Of a stretch of 64,000 nt of DNA, positions 47,556 to 59,147 are shown piece by piece. The notes below the pieces were generated by a model that was given only the letters and a program-made list of their open reading frames with translations, ran no database searches and was not told the DNA's origin. The position numbers and the translations under genes are program-made. The first letter of the stretch is position 1. Each line of letters begins with the position of its first letter. The stretch covers positions 37,925,758-37,989,757 of the forward strand of contig CM032451.1 in NCBI GenBank assembly GCA_019049505.1. Reading direction: 5' to 3'. The DNA is from Pachyrhynchus sulphureomaculatus. Lineage: Eukaryota > Arthropoda > Insecta > Coleoptera > Curculionidae.

Positions 47556-48520
47556 TGTTCAATTACACAGGCCGACAAAATTGGACAAAAGTCCAGACTC
47601 TGAGACCAGAGTATACTTTCCCAAAGGTTTTTGGTGCGCTCAATCCAAATCCGACCTCAAAATTGCTCTATAATATCAGGTTTTCGAGATATTCTAACCT
47701 TAAAATGCAAAAAAAACGGTTTTTTGCTATATTCGGGATTATATTAGACCTCGAAATATGAAAGTACTACTCTTCCCCATCAAAACGCATTTTCGAGTTT
47801 TTCAGATATCTTATTTATTTCCGGAGAAATCATCTTTCTAGTACCAACACTGTTTATTTGTTATTATACATGGGGTCCCATTTAGTGAAAAAAGTTTCAG
47901 ATAAAAGTTGAAGGGTTTTGAAGGGACAATAAAATCATGTAATTGTGTTGACTTTGGAAGATCATTTTGAAGGTCGTTTCAAGGTCAACTTTGATTTTTT
48001 AAACAGAAACCCATATTTTTTATAACTGTATCATGTTTCTCTAGTAAAAATACACAACTCTTGTTCGAAAACTTTTTCTCCATAGTAATTTAGATTTTTC
48101 AGAATTCCGACCCGTCATATCAGATCCGCCATTTTGAATTTCTTAAGGTTAGGGACGAACTGTGACAACGATTTCAGATTCAGCGTCCCAAAAATCATAT
48201 AATTACACTACTCTCGCCTGCCGGATCAACTGTTTTTCGGTATGGTTGTAACGTAATTAATTTCAACGGACGATTTCTCCGAGAAGAAATAGAGTATCTA
48301 AAAAATTCAAAACGAATTTTCAAGGGGAAAAGTAGTACTTTCAGATGACGTAACGAGTTTTGTGGAGAAAAAGTAATTCGCGGTGTAATATAATAAAGAA
48401 TATAGGGAAAAACCGTCTAAAGTCGGATTTGGTTTCAGTGTACCAAAAGCCTTAGATAAAATAATAAAAAGAAGTCTGGTCTCACGATTTGAAAAATGTT
48501 GGTACTTAAGGGGTCTAGCA
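47556..48520. mobile_element. Non-coding element with long imperfect inverted repeats
   Basis: The left arm (about 47585-47840) and right arm (about 48240-48500) are inverted, diverged copies over roughly 230-260 bp. Matching landmarks are 'gagaccaga', 'ccaaatccgac', 'tatattcgggattatatta' against 'tatattctttattatatta', 'gaaagtactact' and 'cggagaaatc'. The spacer of about 400 bp has no coding frame. I infer a non-autonomous DNA transposon; ends and target duplication are not resolved. Confidence 0.65.
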
Positions 48521-48570
48521 TTAAAAGTTAAATTAATAAAAACTATACCATAAGGTAAACGTGTTTCTTA

Positions 48571-51500
48571 TGGGCGTAGCACAGGGAAATCCCTAAAGCG
48601 CTACAGGGAAGACGCGGGTGAGGAAAAGCGATTCACGTTTGCCTCGAAACGTTGTTAATTTTACTTGATGGAAAACATAGTCCTGGGCAAATTATTCGAA
48701 TGCAATGAAGTTATCCATATAAAAGACTACTTGGGAAGCGTTGTACAAGGAGTGACAAGCTAAACCTGATACGGATGTGATGTATTAGCACGACGTGAAT
48801 TCCTAGCACGGACGGAATTAAGTGGGCTGCATCCATCAAACACTTTCCATGAAAGTACTTGTAGAATAGACTCAAGTCGCCAACCATAATTCGTTCGTTG
48901 TTCCAAAGCATCAAGGTTGCTAGTGATTACGGATCTCCAATCAGGCAGATCTTCTGAATAAAATCTAACAAATACAGTGTATGTTTCAGAGCAAAGCTCC
49001 AAACATAGAAGTATTCCATCATTGGTCAAATTTGAGCTTTGTACAGAATTAGAAGTTGTGGAGTGTAAAGCCTTCTAGTTTGAAAGAATATTTCAAGCTT
49101 GTGAGAAGCCCTCTGTACTATGAATGCAACAAGTTTATGCCAAGATATATTCGTTCGCAAGTTAACGCCAAGCAAATTGAGTGACGATGATAGAGGAATG
49201 GCCTATCCGGATATAACTATGCCGGGTTCAGGAAAGTTAACTTTTTAAAAAAAAAACTACCACCTCCGTTTCTGGGGCATTAAATTCCGCTTGGGGACTA
49301 CTACTCCAAAATTTAATTTCTTTCAGGTCCTTGTTAAGTTGAATTAATTCCGACTGGCTGCGAATATTTGCATGAATAGCCGATGTTCGAGCTTTCAAAG
49401 TAAATGAAGAAGTAAGCGTATTGTCCTCTGCAAGGCTGTAGAATTGGAGTTATGGACCTTTCTAGGAGATTGTTAATGGCAAGGAGAAAAAGAGTAGGAG
49501 ACAGTATAGAGCCTTAGGACACATCAGCGTTGATAGTGAAATTGTTAGAATAAAACCCGTCAACTGCCACTCGTAAAGAGATGAAATATGGGAGCCACGA
49601 AAAAAACTTTTCAGGCATGCGATAAGAGAGTAGCTTAGTCAACAATCCGTCACGTCAAACATAGTCGAATGCCTTGGATATGTCAGGTGTGACCCCTCCA
49701 TATTCTTTAAAATGTTCAACAGTGTTGTTCTAAATATGTGTGATAAGGACTGGTGATCTTAGCTTACCAGAGCCATATTGATGGTCGCTACTAATATTAA
49801 ACCCTTCTAGATAAAGGATGTCCCAAAATTCATGCAAGAAGTAATTTTTATAGAAAACACAGGTTTTTAATTAAAAATTGTAATTTTTTTATTGATTCAT
49901 AAAGTATACAGTATAGGATTATGTATGGAATAACATATCGGGTAATTGATCTCCACGGCTTTGCTGGCACATACGCACTCTTTTGCCGAAATTTTCCATG
50001 ACCGTTTTGCATAAATGTGGCTGAATTTCGTTGATACAGCGCTTAATTTCCTCCTTCAAGTCGTGGGTGGTCGTGGGCTTGGGGGCATAAACCTTAGACT
50101 TTAAAAAACCCCAAAGAACTGATCACCAAATGGGATATTACACGACCAGGAAATGACTCATGCAGTAATTAAATTGTTTCTAGGGTTATATGGCATGTGG
50201 CACCGTTTTGGTGAAACCACATGTCGTCCACATCCATATCTTGCAATTTAGGCACAAAAAACTGGATTATCATATCGCGATAACGATCACCATTAACTGT
50301 TATTGCCTAGCCAACCGCATTTTCGAAGAAGAATGGTCCGATGATGCCTCTAGTCCAAAATCTGCACCAAAGAGTAACACGTTGTGGATGCATTTGTTTC
50401 GCAATAGTCACTTGTGGATTGTCTGAACCCTAAATGCGACAATTTTGTCGATTAACGAAGCCATCAAGATGGAAATGAGCCTCATCGCTGAAGATGATTT
50501 TCTTCGAAAAATCAGTATCTACTTGTTGTTCAATAATCCATTCAACAAACTCTCTTCGTTGTGCGTGGTCAGTAGGCTTCAGTTCTTGAGTCAATTGAAT
50601 TTTATAAGCGTGAAGATGCAAATCTTTGGTACGCTGTAGAGAGCTTCTCGAAATGTCCAATTCTTGACCACGGTGCCGAATTGATATTCCCGGAGTCTCA
50701 GCAACAGTCTCACGAACTGCTGCAATGTTTTATGTCGAACGACTTGTTGAAGGACGGCCAGAGCGTTTAAGATCACTAATTGATCCAGTCTCCCTGAATT
50801 CATAGTTGATGAGGTTAAATCGCTATTACGACCATATTTTATACGAAAATTTCGAACTGTAGGTCCCAAACCTTCATTATTTTAAAAATATTGCTCAATA
50901 ATGAAAACACGTTGTTTTTTCGTGTAGCGCTCCATTTTTGTTGGCAACACTTTACCATACAAATGGCGCCAAATTCAAATCTTGAGTGAATTTTGGGGCA
51001 CCCTATATTTTAGAAGATGCTGATTGATAGTATTTTCCGTAACTTTAAATATTATATCGTTGTTAATTTCTCGTGGATTTTTTGAGAATTATAGCAGTCA
51101 TTCCATCAGCGCCAGAAGCTTTTCTGCTGTCTAATTTCAATAAGACATTTTATGACACGCTGTCTGAAGACTATATCGGACATCTTTGACTGCGTATTGG
51201 AAATTGTGGGTGGTGTGTTTCCTGGGAAATCGACAGTAAAATGTGAAGTAAAGAGTTCAGCTAACAAGTTGGCTTTCTCAACGAATGTGGCAATGGTATT
51301 ATCTGGCTGTGTGAGTTGTGGTATAGTGGGTTTAGTGAAATTTTATCTAATGGCTTTGACTGTGGGTCTTCTTGGTTTCGTAAATAATTTCATTGCATCT
51401 GTTTCGGATAAGAACGGAGATGTTACGATTTATGGCGATAGGTTTTTCACATCATTGTCGATAGAAAAGATGTTTACAAGAAACAACTTTTTTATATTTT

Positions 51501-51960
51501 TAATCGAACCTAGCTATTGAAAGGGCATTTCTTTCTTGTTAACCAAAATGACATCAGAAACCTCCTTAGCTCAGTCAGATGGGTCATCGGATATAAAATA
51601 AACATCTAACCAAGTGAAAGTTCGAAAATATTCCATGAGTTCTCCGCATTTAGCCGATTGGTAGCCCTTTTGTCCCTGATAGGTAGAATACTCAATGTCG
51701 AAAGCAGTTTATGGTATGAAGAAGCTAATGGCGAAATTACCATGATAGTCTAAATCTCTGAATGATGATGGCAAAAACAGATTTATCAAGAATGTCGACC
51801 GGCATGAAGTCTAAATCTCTGAATTGATGGCAAAAACAGAACTCTCCATCATGATCAGGAGTACGTGTTGGTTTATTGATAAGCTGAGTAAAGCCACAAC
51901 TGGTTGAGAATGATTCGGATTTATGGCTTTGTTCGTCGATCATATCTAAATAGGAGATAA
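48571..51960 (-). mobile_element. Diverged main-family LINE copy F, interrupted by a DNA transposon
   Basis: The shared 3' end 'gtagcacagggaaatccctaa' is at about 48575. Minus-strand remnants run through the C-terminal domain (49029-48711), a broken FADD region near 49430, RT motifs to 49811, and after the insertion (49814-51005) the RT start and endonuclease end to 'CGFTQLINKPTRTPDHDGEF' (about 51900-51840). More diverged than copies C, D, G and H, so it is an older subfamily. Some endonuclease text near 51750-51840 is locally duplicated ('ctaaatctctgaat' twice). Confidence 0.8.
49814..51005 (-). mobile_element. IS630/Tc1/mariner element inserted at TA in LINE copy F
   Basis: A 1192-bp element with inverted ends 'aaggatgtcccaaaattcat' (left) and 'tagggtgccccaaaattcac' (right, inverted), each bordered by TA (49812-49813 and 51006-51007); LINE text resumes seamlessly as 'ttttagaagatgctgattga'. 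The minus-strand transposase reads 'GPTVRNFRIKYGRNSD', 'EYQFGTVVKNWTFREAL', 'TKDLHLHAYKIQLTQELKP', 'IIFSDEAHFHLDGFVNRQN' (first Asp) and, frameshifted, 'VTLWCRFWTRGIIGPFFFEN' and 'LQDMDVDDMWFHQNGATCH', where the usual catalytic Asp of 'QDGA' is Asn. Inactive. Confidence 0.9.
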
Positions 51961-52869
51961 CTGAAATAATCACCCCAAATTAATAAAATTAATTTATACC
52001 CCTAATATTGGGTCAGTTGTACGATTTTTAGTTGATTATATTTTCTTCCTATTGAAATAAAAATAAATTTTTGTGATTTTGTCTGAACACAAAATGGTAT
52101 AGAGTTATCTACACTAGTTACATTTAACTTGAAAGCTCTGTATTATTTAGTTTCTCCATAAAATTCTGCAGCAACCTTGTTTCAGAATATCTAACTAATA
52201 CTTCAAATCGACTTTTTCCCTCACCCCCTTCTTAATTTCTGTAGAAACTATTTGTGCTTCATTACAGTTCCAGTTGCGTTGGCGTTGTTTATAATTTATA
52301 ATATGATGTCCGATATTATAAATAAGGTGGCAATATAATGATTCATTCAACTAACCATATCATGCGTAATTTCACAGAGCATTTGTTATTATAATTTATT
52401 TATTTCTACTGTAACTCCAACGACATGACCTGATACCAAAAGCGGCAGAATAACCCTTGCGTCAATGAAACCGAAATTATAAATATTAATATTTCTGACA
52501 CCTTAGAATGAATAGCTGTGTATTTTGCATCTATTAACAATAAATCTAATGAATATTCTCGCCCTCGTGCTTAAGAAATTTATTTGCGATGATTTCTGAT
52601 TTATAATGTGAGCAGTGTCAACTTATAATGAGACTTGCTAATAAATTTTACTATTTTTGTGACTTTTTTGAAAACTAATAAGGTAAAGATCCAAATTATC
52701 GACACTATGCCATATTTAATACAATATTTCTAATAAAATGTGTGTTTTTGTGTATTGTTGCTCGATATTGAATAGGACACCAGTCATTAGCACTTATTAA
52801 ATAACTACAGTATTAGCTATCCATCCGTCGTAAAAACTCATAAAAGCTCACAGAATCCAACAAGCCTCG
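51961..52869. other. No recognisable gene
   Basis: AT-rich; no motif or repeat recognised. Confidence 0.5.
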
Positions 52870-55120
52870 GAACCTGGACGGTTCAAAACAAAGACGATTA
52901 ACGCGAGAAAAAGGACCACGAGTTGATACATGGAATGTGATGTCTTGGACAAAAAAAGATCAAGAAATAATAGAAGAACCAAAAAATAACAGTATTGAGC
53001 TATGCTCATTAAGTGAAACGAAAAAGAACGGCAAGGAAAAACTGAAGTAGAGAATTATATAGTGATATACAACGGAGTGTCCCGTGGAGAAAAAGCACAT
53101 TCAGGAGTTGGCTTGCTAATACATAAAAAATTTAAACAAAACATAGAAGAAGAAAAGTACATTAATGACAGAATACTCCAAGTGACCCTGAAATTAAGCG
53201 GGGAGCGTACACACATATTAAGGGTGTATGCCTCAGATATCAGTAAGCCAAGGGAAAAATGATGTGACTAATGCAATAAACCTTCAAGATAAAATACTGC
53301 TAATGGGAGACCTAAACGTAAGAATAGGGAGAAATGTCATTAATGGAATAACTCAAAGATTCAATGAGCAAGAAATCAACGACATTGGTAATATTTTAAA
53401 ATACTTCTATGCCGCTAATAACATGAGAGTCAACAACAATTTATTTGACCACCCTTTGAAGTATAAATCCACATAGCAAAATACTAGAAATCAACAATCT
53501 GTAATTGACTATATCATCATAATCAGAGCCATACATCCACAAGAAATACTAGATGAAAGAACATTAAACGGAGTTAATAACCTCAGTGACCATAAATTAG
53601 TTTTATCGGAACCTAGAATAAACAATCCGTCAAGTCAAAAGCATACTGCATCAGCAAATACAATATAGAAAGCTTTTGAGAATGACAGTACAAAACAATT
53701 ATACTTTAATCGACTACAGGAAAAGAAAACACAATAACCTGTGGACAATGAGGCAAAGCTAGACCAACAATGGGACACCCGAAAAAATAACATGTTAGAT
53801 GCCGCAAATGAAGCTAAAGACAAAGAAAAGTGAACGTCAATAAAACCCACAAAACACTATGGTTTACACCTGAAGTAAAAGAGCTATGCCAAAGGAAGAA
53901 AAAATTATATATACAGTACCAACGAGACAAGACCCCAGAAAACTGAACTAGCTACAAAGAGGAAAGAAATACTGTCAAAAGAGAAATAAAGAAACTAAAA
54001 GAAAACTATTGGGAGAGCTAAACTAAAGGAATGGAATATGATATGTATGGAAACCAAAAAAAAATATGGGGGCTAAGAAGAAACAAGTTTGAAATCAAAG
54101 ACACAGTCCAAATAATAAAAATAAGAACTAAAGAACTGGAAGAACATTTTGAAAACCTCTATAGTAACGAAGAAAACAAGGAATAGATTACAATATTCAC
54201 TGACGAGGAGGAAGAGGAAATACAGATGCCAGAAGAAAGTGTTAAGATAATATGACGACAAACCAAAAATAGAAAAACCCCGGGACCAGACAATATCCCT
54301 AACGAGATGCTAAAATACGGGGGACAAGCATTACAGGAAGAATTAGAAATACTTAATTTTTAAAAACATACTAAAGCAAAAGAAAACACCCTCAGAACGG
54401 AAAAGTAGTATTCTAATACCTATCTTTAAAAAGGGACAAAAAAACATTATCAAAGAACTACCGAGATATAACATTATTAAATAGCACACTAAAGATATTG
54501 ACAAAACTAATTTTGGAAATATTAAGCACAGAAATACAAATAAAAGAAGAGCAGCAGGGATTTAGAAGAAACAGATCGACCCATTGACGCCACTTACATT
54601 TTGAGACAACTAGTAGAAAAGGAATTAGAAGTGCGGCTCAGAGACATTATTGAAATCCTACGGAATAAGGGGATAAATAATAATTTTATACAATTAATAC
54701 ACGACATTAACAGTAACTGCAAAACAACAATAAGGGCAGGACAAACCTTAAGTAAAGAAATTAACATTAGTAGAGGCATAAGATTTCCTTAGCCTCTTCC
54801 TGTTCAGTTTGATTATGGACGACATCATAGAGAACCTTCTTACAAATACAGGGTACGAAATGGGAAATATTTGCTTTAGAGCGCTATTCTATGCAGATGA
54901 CGCCTCTCTCATCGCCGACTCGGAAAATTATCCAGAGAAAGTATTATATGCATTTCTTCAAAAATCATATTCAAAACAACATGGAAATAAATATAGAAAA
55001 AATAAACTGCAGCGAAAGAATTATTGAGGTGTAAACTCAAAGCGAAGATAGTGAAACAAGTAACGAACTTTAACTACCTGGGGGCGGAAATAACTAGCAA
55101 TGGCAATCTCCAGCAGAAAG
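52870..55120 (+). mobile_element. RTE-like retrotransposon with endonuclease start, 3' end lost
   Basis: The endonuclease begins with 'RVDTWNVMSW' (about 52914) and 'SELCSLSETK'-type text, then 'YNGVSRGEKAHSGVGLLIHK' and 'LLMGDLNVRIGRN' (53298 on). The RT part has 'EEQQGFRRNRST' (about 54545), 'INNNFIQLIHDINSNCKTTI', 'FRALFYADDASLIADSENYP' (intact YADD, about 54880) and 'VTNFNYLGAEITSNGNLQQ' (to about 55115). It ends at the poly(T) of LINE copy G. Many stops (for example 53049, 53473 and 54186). It retains the most complete endonuclease among RTE-like copies here. Confidence 0.8.
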
Positions 55121-55845
55121 TTTTTTTTTATAGGTCTAGCACACGTGCTGCAGGGAAGTCGCTAAAGCGCTACAGGAGCGACATGTGTGCGGAAAAAGCG
55201 ATTCATGTTGTTCTTGAATCGCTATAAATTGTACTCGGTGGGAAACACAGTCCTGGGCAAATTATTCCAAAGGGATGATGTTCTCCATATAAAAGACTGC
55301 TTAAATAGCGTTGTACGAGGAGTAACAAGCTGAACCTCATACGGATGTGAAGTATTAGCGCGACGTGTATTTCTAACATATGCGCGAGGAATTAAGCGGG
55401 CCACATTCTTCGAACACTTTCCATGAAAATACTTGTAGAATAGACTCAAGTAGCCAACCGTTCTTCGATGTTCCAGCGAATCAAGGCCGCCGGTCAGTTC
55501 CGGGTCTCCAATCAGACGAACAGCTCCTCTCTGAATAGAATCCAACAAATGCAGTGTATGTTTGGGAGCGGAGCTCTAAACATGGGAGCAATATTCCATA
55601 GTTGGTCGAATTTGAGCTTTGTAAAGAATTAACAGTTGTCGTGGAGTGTAAAGCTTTCTGGTTCGAAATAATATTCCCAACTTTTGAGAAGCTAACCTTG
55701 CTATGCCTGCAACATGTTCATGCCTGTACATATTTGCTCCCAAATTAACGCCCAACAAATTGAGTGACGATGTTAGAGGAATGGAGAGCCCCGATATAAC
55801 TATGTCGGGTTCAGCAACGTTAACTTTTTTAGAAAAAACTGTTTG
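55121..55845 (-). mobile_element. Non-LTR retrotransposon, main family, copy G (short)
   Basis: The poly(T) at 55121-55129 and the 3' end 'aggtctagcacacgtgctgc' are followed by antisense C-terminal domain only, in two frames (55548-55222 and 55758-55576). 5' truncated at 'gaaaaaactg', upstream of which the RT is absent. It abuts the RTE-like copy on its left; I could not find RTE sequence resuming on its right. Confidence 0.85.
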
Positions 55846-56974
55846 TTGATTGATGCTTCTCTTCTATAAACAGCCTCGCCTTTAATGTTGTCCTCGCCCC
55901 TTGAAATTTTTTATTCATCAATTTCGTTTCCAATAGATTTTATAGATTTAAAATTAACCAATAATAATAATAAATGGAAACACCCCTCTTGGGGTATAGC
56001 CACCCTTTGGGTTCTCTAGATCTAGTTTATGGGTTGATCAGTCCCGTTAATTAATTAACTAATATAGTTCTATTATGTCTTGATAACTGTGATTTCAAAA
56101 AAAAAAAAAATCAATTAAAAATTATTAAAAATATCAAAGTGAAAAGCAATTTATAAATGTTCATACAATGTATATGTGGTACTTTTATTTCTCCATTTTA
56201 TACGTTTATTGATCCATATCTATACATATACATGCATCTTTGGAATGACAAATTAAAATTATAATATCTTAAGATCGCTACTTGTGTCAAGTGTCAAGAT
56301 GATGTTCAAGATAGACATCTTACAGCTTCCTTATGATACTGTTTCTCGAAATTTCATAGTATAACAATAGAGCAGGTTACATGCCTCATTGGATTCTTAT
56401 CACATTTTTATGATATATTGATCAACATTTTGTAGACACAGAAGAGTTATTGTTTTAAAATACAGTGAATATACAAATTTTAGTAAAATTTAACTTTTTT
56501 ATTTTATCTAAATATAAAGTAATTAAAGCACTTTTTGTTGTCATTTATTTTCTGTTTATTATTTGTTTTACAGTACCTAGTGTTAAATAAAAAGTTGTTA
56601 AGTCGGTGTTAGAAAATTAAAATAATAGTTCATATTTTATAACGAAAATACTTTCAACATGTTACAGCATTCGAAGTAAATAAGTGACTAATCAGACAGA
56701 CAAGAGTGCCAGCCGCTGTTACCGTGACTCCCTCGCCATTGCTGGCCCTTCCAAACTATTTTTAGGATACTTGTAGTGTTCTTAACATTTAACGTAACAT
56801 AAAGTATATTTAGGAATAATCCCAGACAGAAAAAAAGAATAAACAGAGTATGCCATTCATAATATCATTTCCCGCCAAATCATTGATGTATTAGAAACTA
56901 TTAGAAACTGTAAAGTGTGTCGTAAGGACAGTAGAAAATATTAGACAAAGTTTCAACATTGTTTCATGTAAAAT
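55846..56974. other. No recognisable gene
   Basis: AT-rich spacer; no motif recognised. Confidence 0.5.
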
Positions 56975-57819
56975 AACCGGTCAAGTGCAAGTTGAACTTG
57001 CGCAATTAGTGTTCCGTACGTTGACTGCTTTTAAAATGAAACATTTTGTTACGGAGGTATAAAATGATCAGTGACTTCACAAAATACACTCCAAATCAGT
57101 TTTCAATAAAGTTTGTTTACAATTTTTACTGAAAACTGATAACCTTGAATTTTTTTGTTTTTTTATATATCAGATAAATTATTAAAGGTAATGTACACAG
57201 GTCAATCAACACCTTGTAAATCAGTAGAAATAACCTAAACTAACCTGAACTTGCGCAATTAGTGTTCCGTACGTTGACTGCTTTTAAAATAAAAGGTATA
57301 AAATGATCAGTAACTTCACAAAACACACTCCAAATCAGTTTTCAATAAAGTTTGTTTATAATTTTTACTGAAAACTGATAACTTTGAAATTTTTGTTTTT
57401 TTTATATATCAGATAAATTATTAAAGGTCATAAGTCATAAGTCAATTTACATCTGGTAGATCAGTAGTTTTTGAGATAAGGGGGAACAGCAATTTTTTTA
57501 AAATAATAATAACAAATTATTTTATATATTATATTTTTACTCGTGTTTTTACAAGCGTTCATTTGACACCACACTCGATGATCTAGTAAAATTGTTTTTT
57601 TTTTTCGCTCGCGATTTCACCCTCCAAAACTATCCCCTTAAATCAAAGTTTAACTTTCAAAACTACACGGCTCTGATAAGGCCATCAATTCCTATATTAG
57701 TACCAAATTTCAACTTTCTATGTCAAATAATTTCGGAGAAAATCGGGTGTGACAGACGGACCGACCGACGGACGGACGGACACCGAAGTGATCTTATGTG
57801 TGTTTCGTACGGAACACTA
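56975..57819 (+). repeat. 0.65 kb dispersed repeat, copy 3, with duplicated 5' part
   Basis: Starts 'aaccggtcaagtgcaagttg' and ends 'gtacggaacacta'. The first 220 bp or so occurs twice: 'gcgcaattagtgttccgtac' at about 57000 and 57253, a period near 253 bp. The second unit lacks the outermost 20 bases and a short internal stretch. The rest matches copy 1, ending in the GACGGACGGAC run before 'ccgaagtgatctta'. Confidence 0.8.
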
Positions 57820-57904
57820 AAAATATTGTATCCGGCGTCCGTTCAGTTTTTTTTATCGTTCGCCTACCCGCCTGAGTAGGGATTTTAATCTTTTTCATAT
57901 CTCA

Positions 57905-58145
57905 AGGATATTGGCGAGGTGGTCTTAATACCCGTTAACGTTGACCAAGTGCCGAAACATACATTCTTGTATTTCACAGCACCTTTTAGACAACGCGGTA
58001 GTGCTCCCACGGATGTTATTGCATTCCTGCAAACAACTATTACCTAAGTCATAAATTAATAAATAAGTAACCAACCTGCCGGGATTGGATCTCGAGACTT
58101 TCTGCATCGCGAGAAAGTACTACGCCACGGAGCCACGGGCCGCTT
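57905..58145 (-). repeat. Possible tRNA-derived SINE
   Basis: On the minus strand 58145-58080 resembles a tRNA head: 'tggcgtagtac' fits the A box of a RNA polymerase III promoter, and about 25 bases on 'cgagatccaatccc' is a near B box. The body of about 170 bp follows to about 57905. No flanking duplication was identified, and it is too diverged to be a functional tRNA. Confidence 0.4.
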
Positions 58146-58179
58146 TAACACCACACAATGCTGTTAAAAACCTGAATGA

Positions 58180-59100
58180 TTCCATGTGATCTGCTATTAA
58201 AACTTGTTAGGAATACATGCCGGTGTTGTCACTTATAATACTTAATGTCATCAGCCACTTCTCGTCCACCCCTGGAAATAGACCTCTCCCAAGGTATTTC
58301 ATTCTTTCCTATTCTGAGCCCTCCGACACCACTACTCTGCTCACGTCGTCTATCCATTTCGTTGGCGGTCTTCCTCGTCCTCGTGTTGTTGACCTATGCT
58401 GCCAAAAGGTTATTCTTGATATCCATTTATTACCGTTATCTCTTGTAATATGTCCTGTTCAATTCGATTTCAATTCTGTAATACATTCCATAATATCTTT
58501 TGTACCCGTTTTGCGACTGATCTCCTCATTTCTGATCTTATCTCTGAAGAAACTATCAGCTTTGTTCTCTCCATGGCTCTTTTAATTATTCTCAACCTTG
58601 TGTCAGAGCCACAGTTTCGAGTCCGTAAGTGGCAACAGGCAAAATGCCAGAATTAAACACTTGTCTTTTTAAACTTTGAATTGTTGTGGCTGTACTTGAT
58701 GGAAATTCATAACGAATGTAATGAAAGACTAATATTGTCAAATTTCCACTTTATTTAGTTTCACTGAAACTGTATGACGCGTTTCGCTATACTGTAGCTT
58801 CTTCTGATACAAAATGATGTATTTTGTATCAGAAGAAGCTATAGTATAGGGAAACGCGTCATACAGTTTCAGTGAAACTAAATAAAGTGAAAATTTGACA
58901 ATATTAGTCTTTCTTTACACTTGACTTTTTAGATGTAGGGGAATTTCGCCATCTTTAATATACAGTTCAATTTCCCGAAGGCAACCCACGAGAGTCCAAT
59001 TCTGCGGGAAATTTCTAATTTTTTTTTTTTTTTTTTTTTTTTCCGATTTTAATATTATATCCCAGGTATGTGTATTCGTTTACTTTTATATTTATATATA
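58180..59100 (-). mobile_element. RTE-like C-terminal copy, split by a PLE-type hairpin
   Basis: The minus strand reads 'DGEIPLHLKSQV' (about 58955-58920), then after the hairpin 'RQVFNSGILPVATYGLET' (about 58668-58610), 'RAMERTKLIVSSEIRSEM', 'STTRGRGRPPTKWIDDVSRV' (about 58400-58340) and decays to about 58180. It is the post-RT region of an RTE-like ORF. A 16-T homopolymer at about 59027-59042 interrupts it. Confidence 0.65.
58676..58915. mobile_element. Penelope-type inverted hairpin inside an RTE copy
   Basis: Arms 58723-58814 and 58820-58911 are almost perfectly complementary over about 92 bp with a 5-base centre. Flanks 'acacttgtctttttaaa' (58657-58673) and 'acacttgactttttaga' (58917-58933) are a near-identical target duplication; RTE coding continues across it. 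Each arm carries 'gtatcagaagaagct', a short helix, 'cgaaacgcgtcatac': helix I pairs gtat with atac, the palindrome acgcgt follows the GAAA box, and C precedes helix I, as in a hammerhead ribozyme, except that the core U4 position is A. Confidence 0.75.
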
Positions 59101-59147
59101 CATATATGTGACGTTTCGCGTCGACGCGTGACGTTTCCCGTCGCGAC

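Noticed and set aside
55120..55850. Target duplication for LINE copy G in the RTE-like copy
   Set aside because: No matching bases were found on the two sides, and RTE sequence does not resume after 55845, so a clean nested insertion cannot be claimed.
58080..58145. Functional tRNA gene
   Set aside because: Only box-like segments are present; no cloverleaf with a proper anticodon stem could be drawn, and the B box deviates.
59027..59042. Poly(A) tail of a separate LINE insertion
   Set aside because: A 16-T run occurs, but no LINE 3' end sequence adjoins it and RTE-like text seems to continue beyond.
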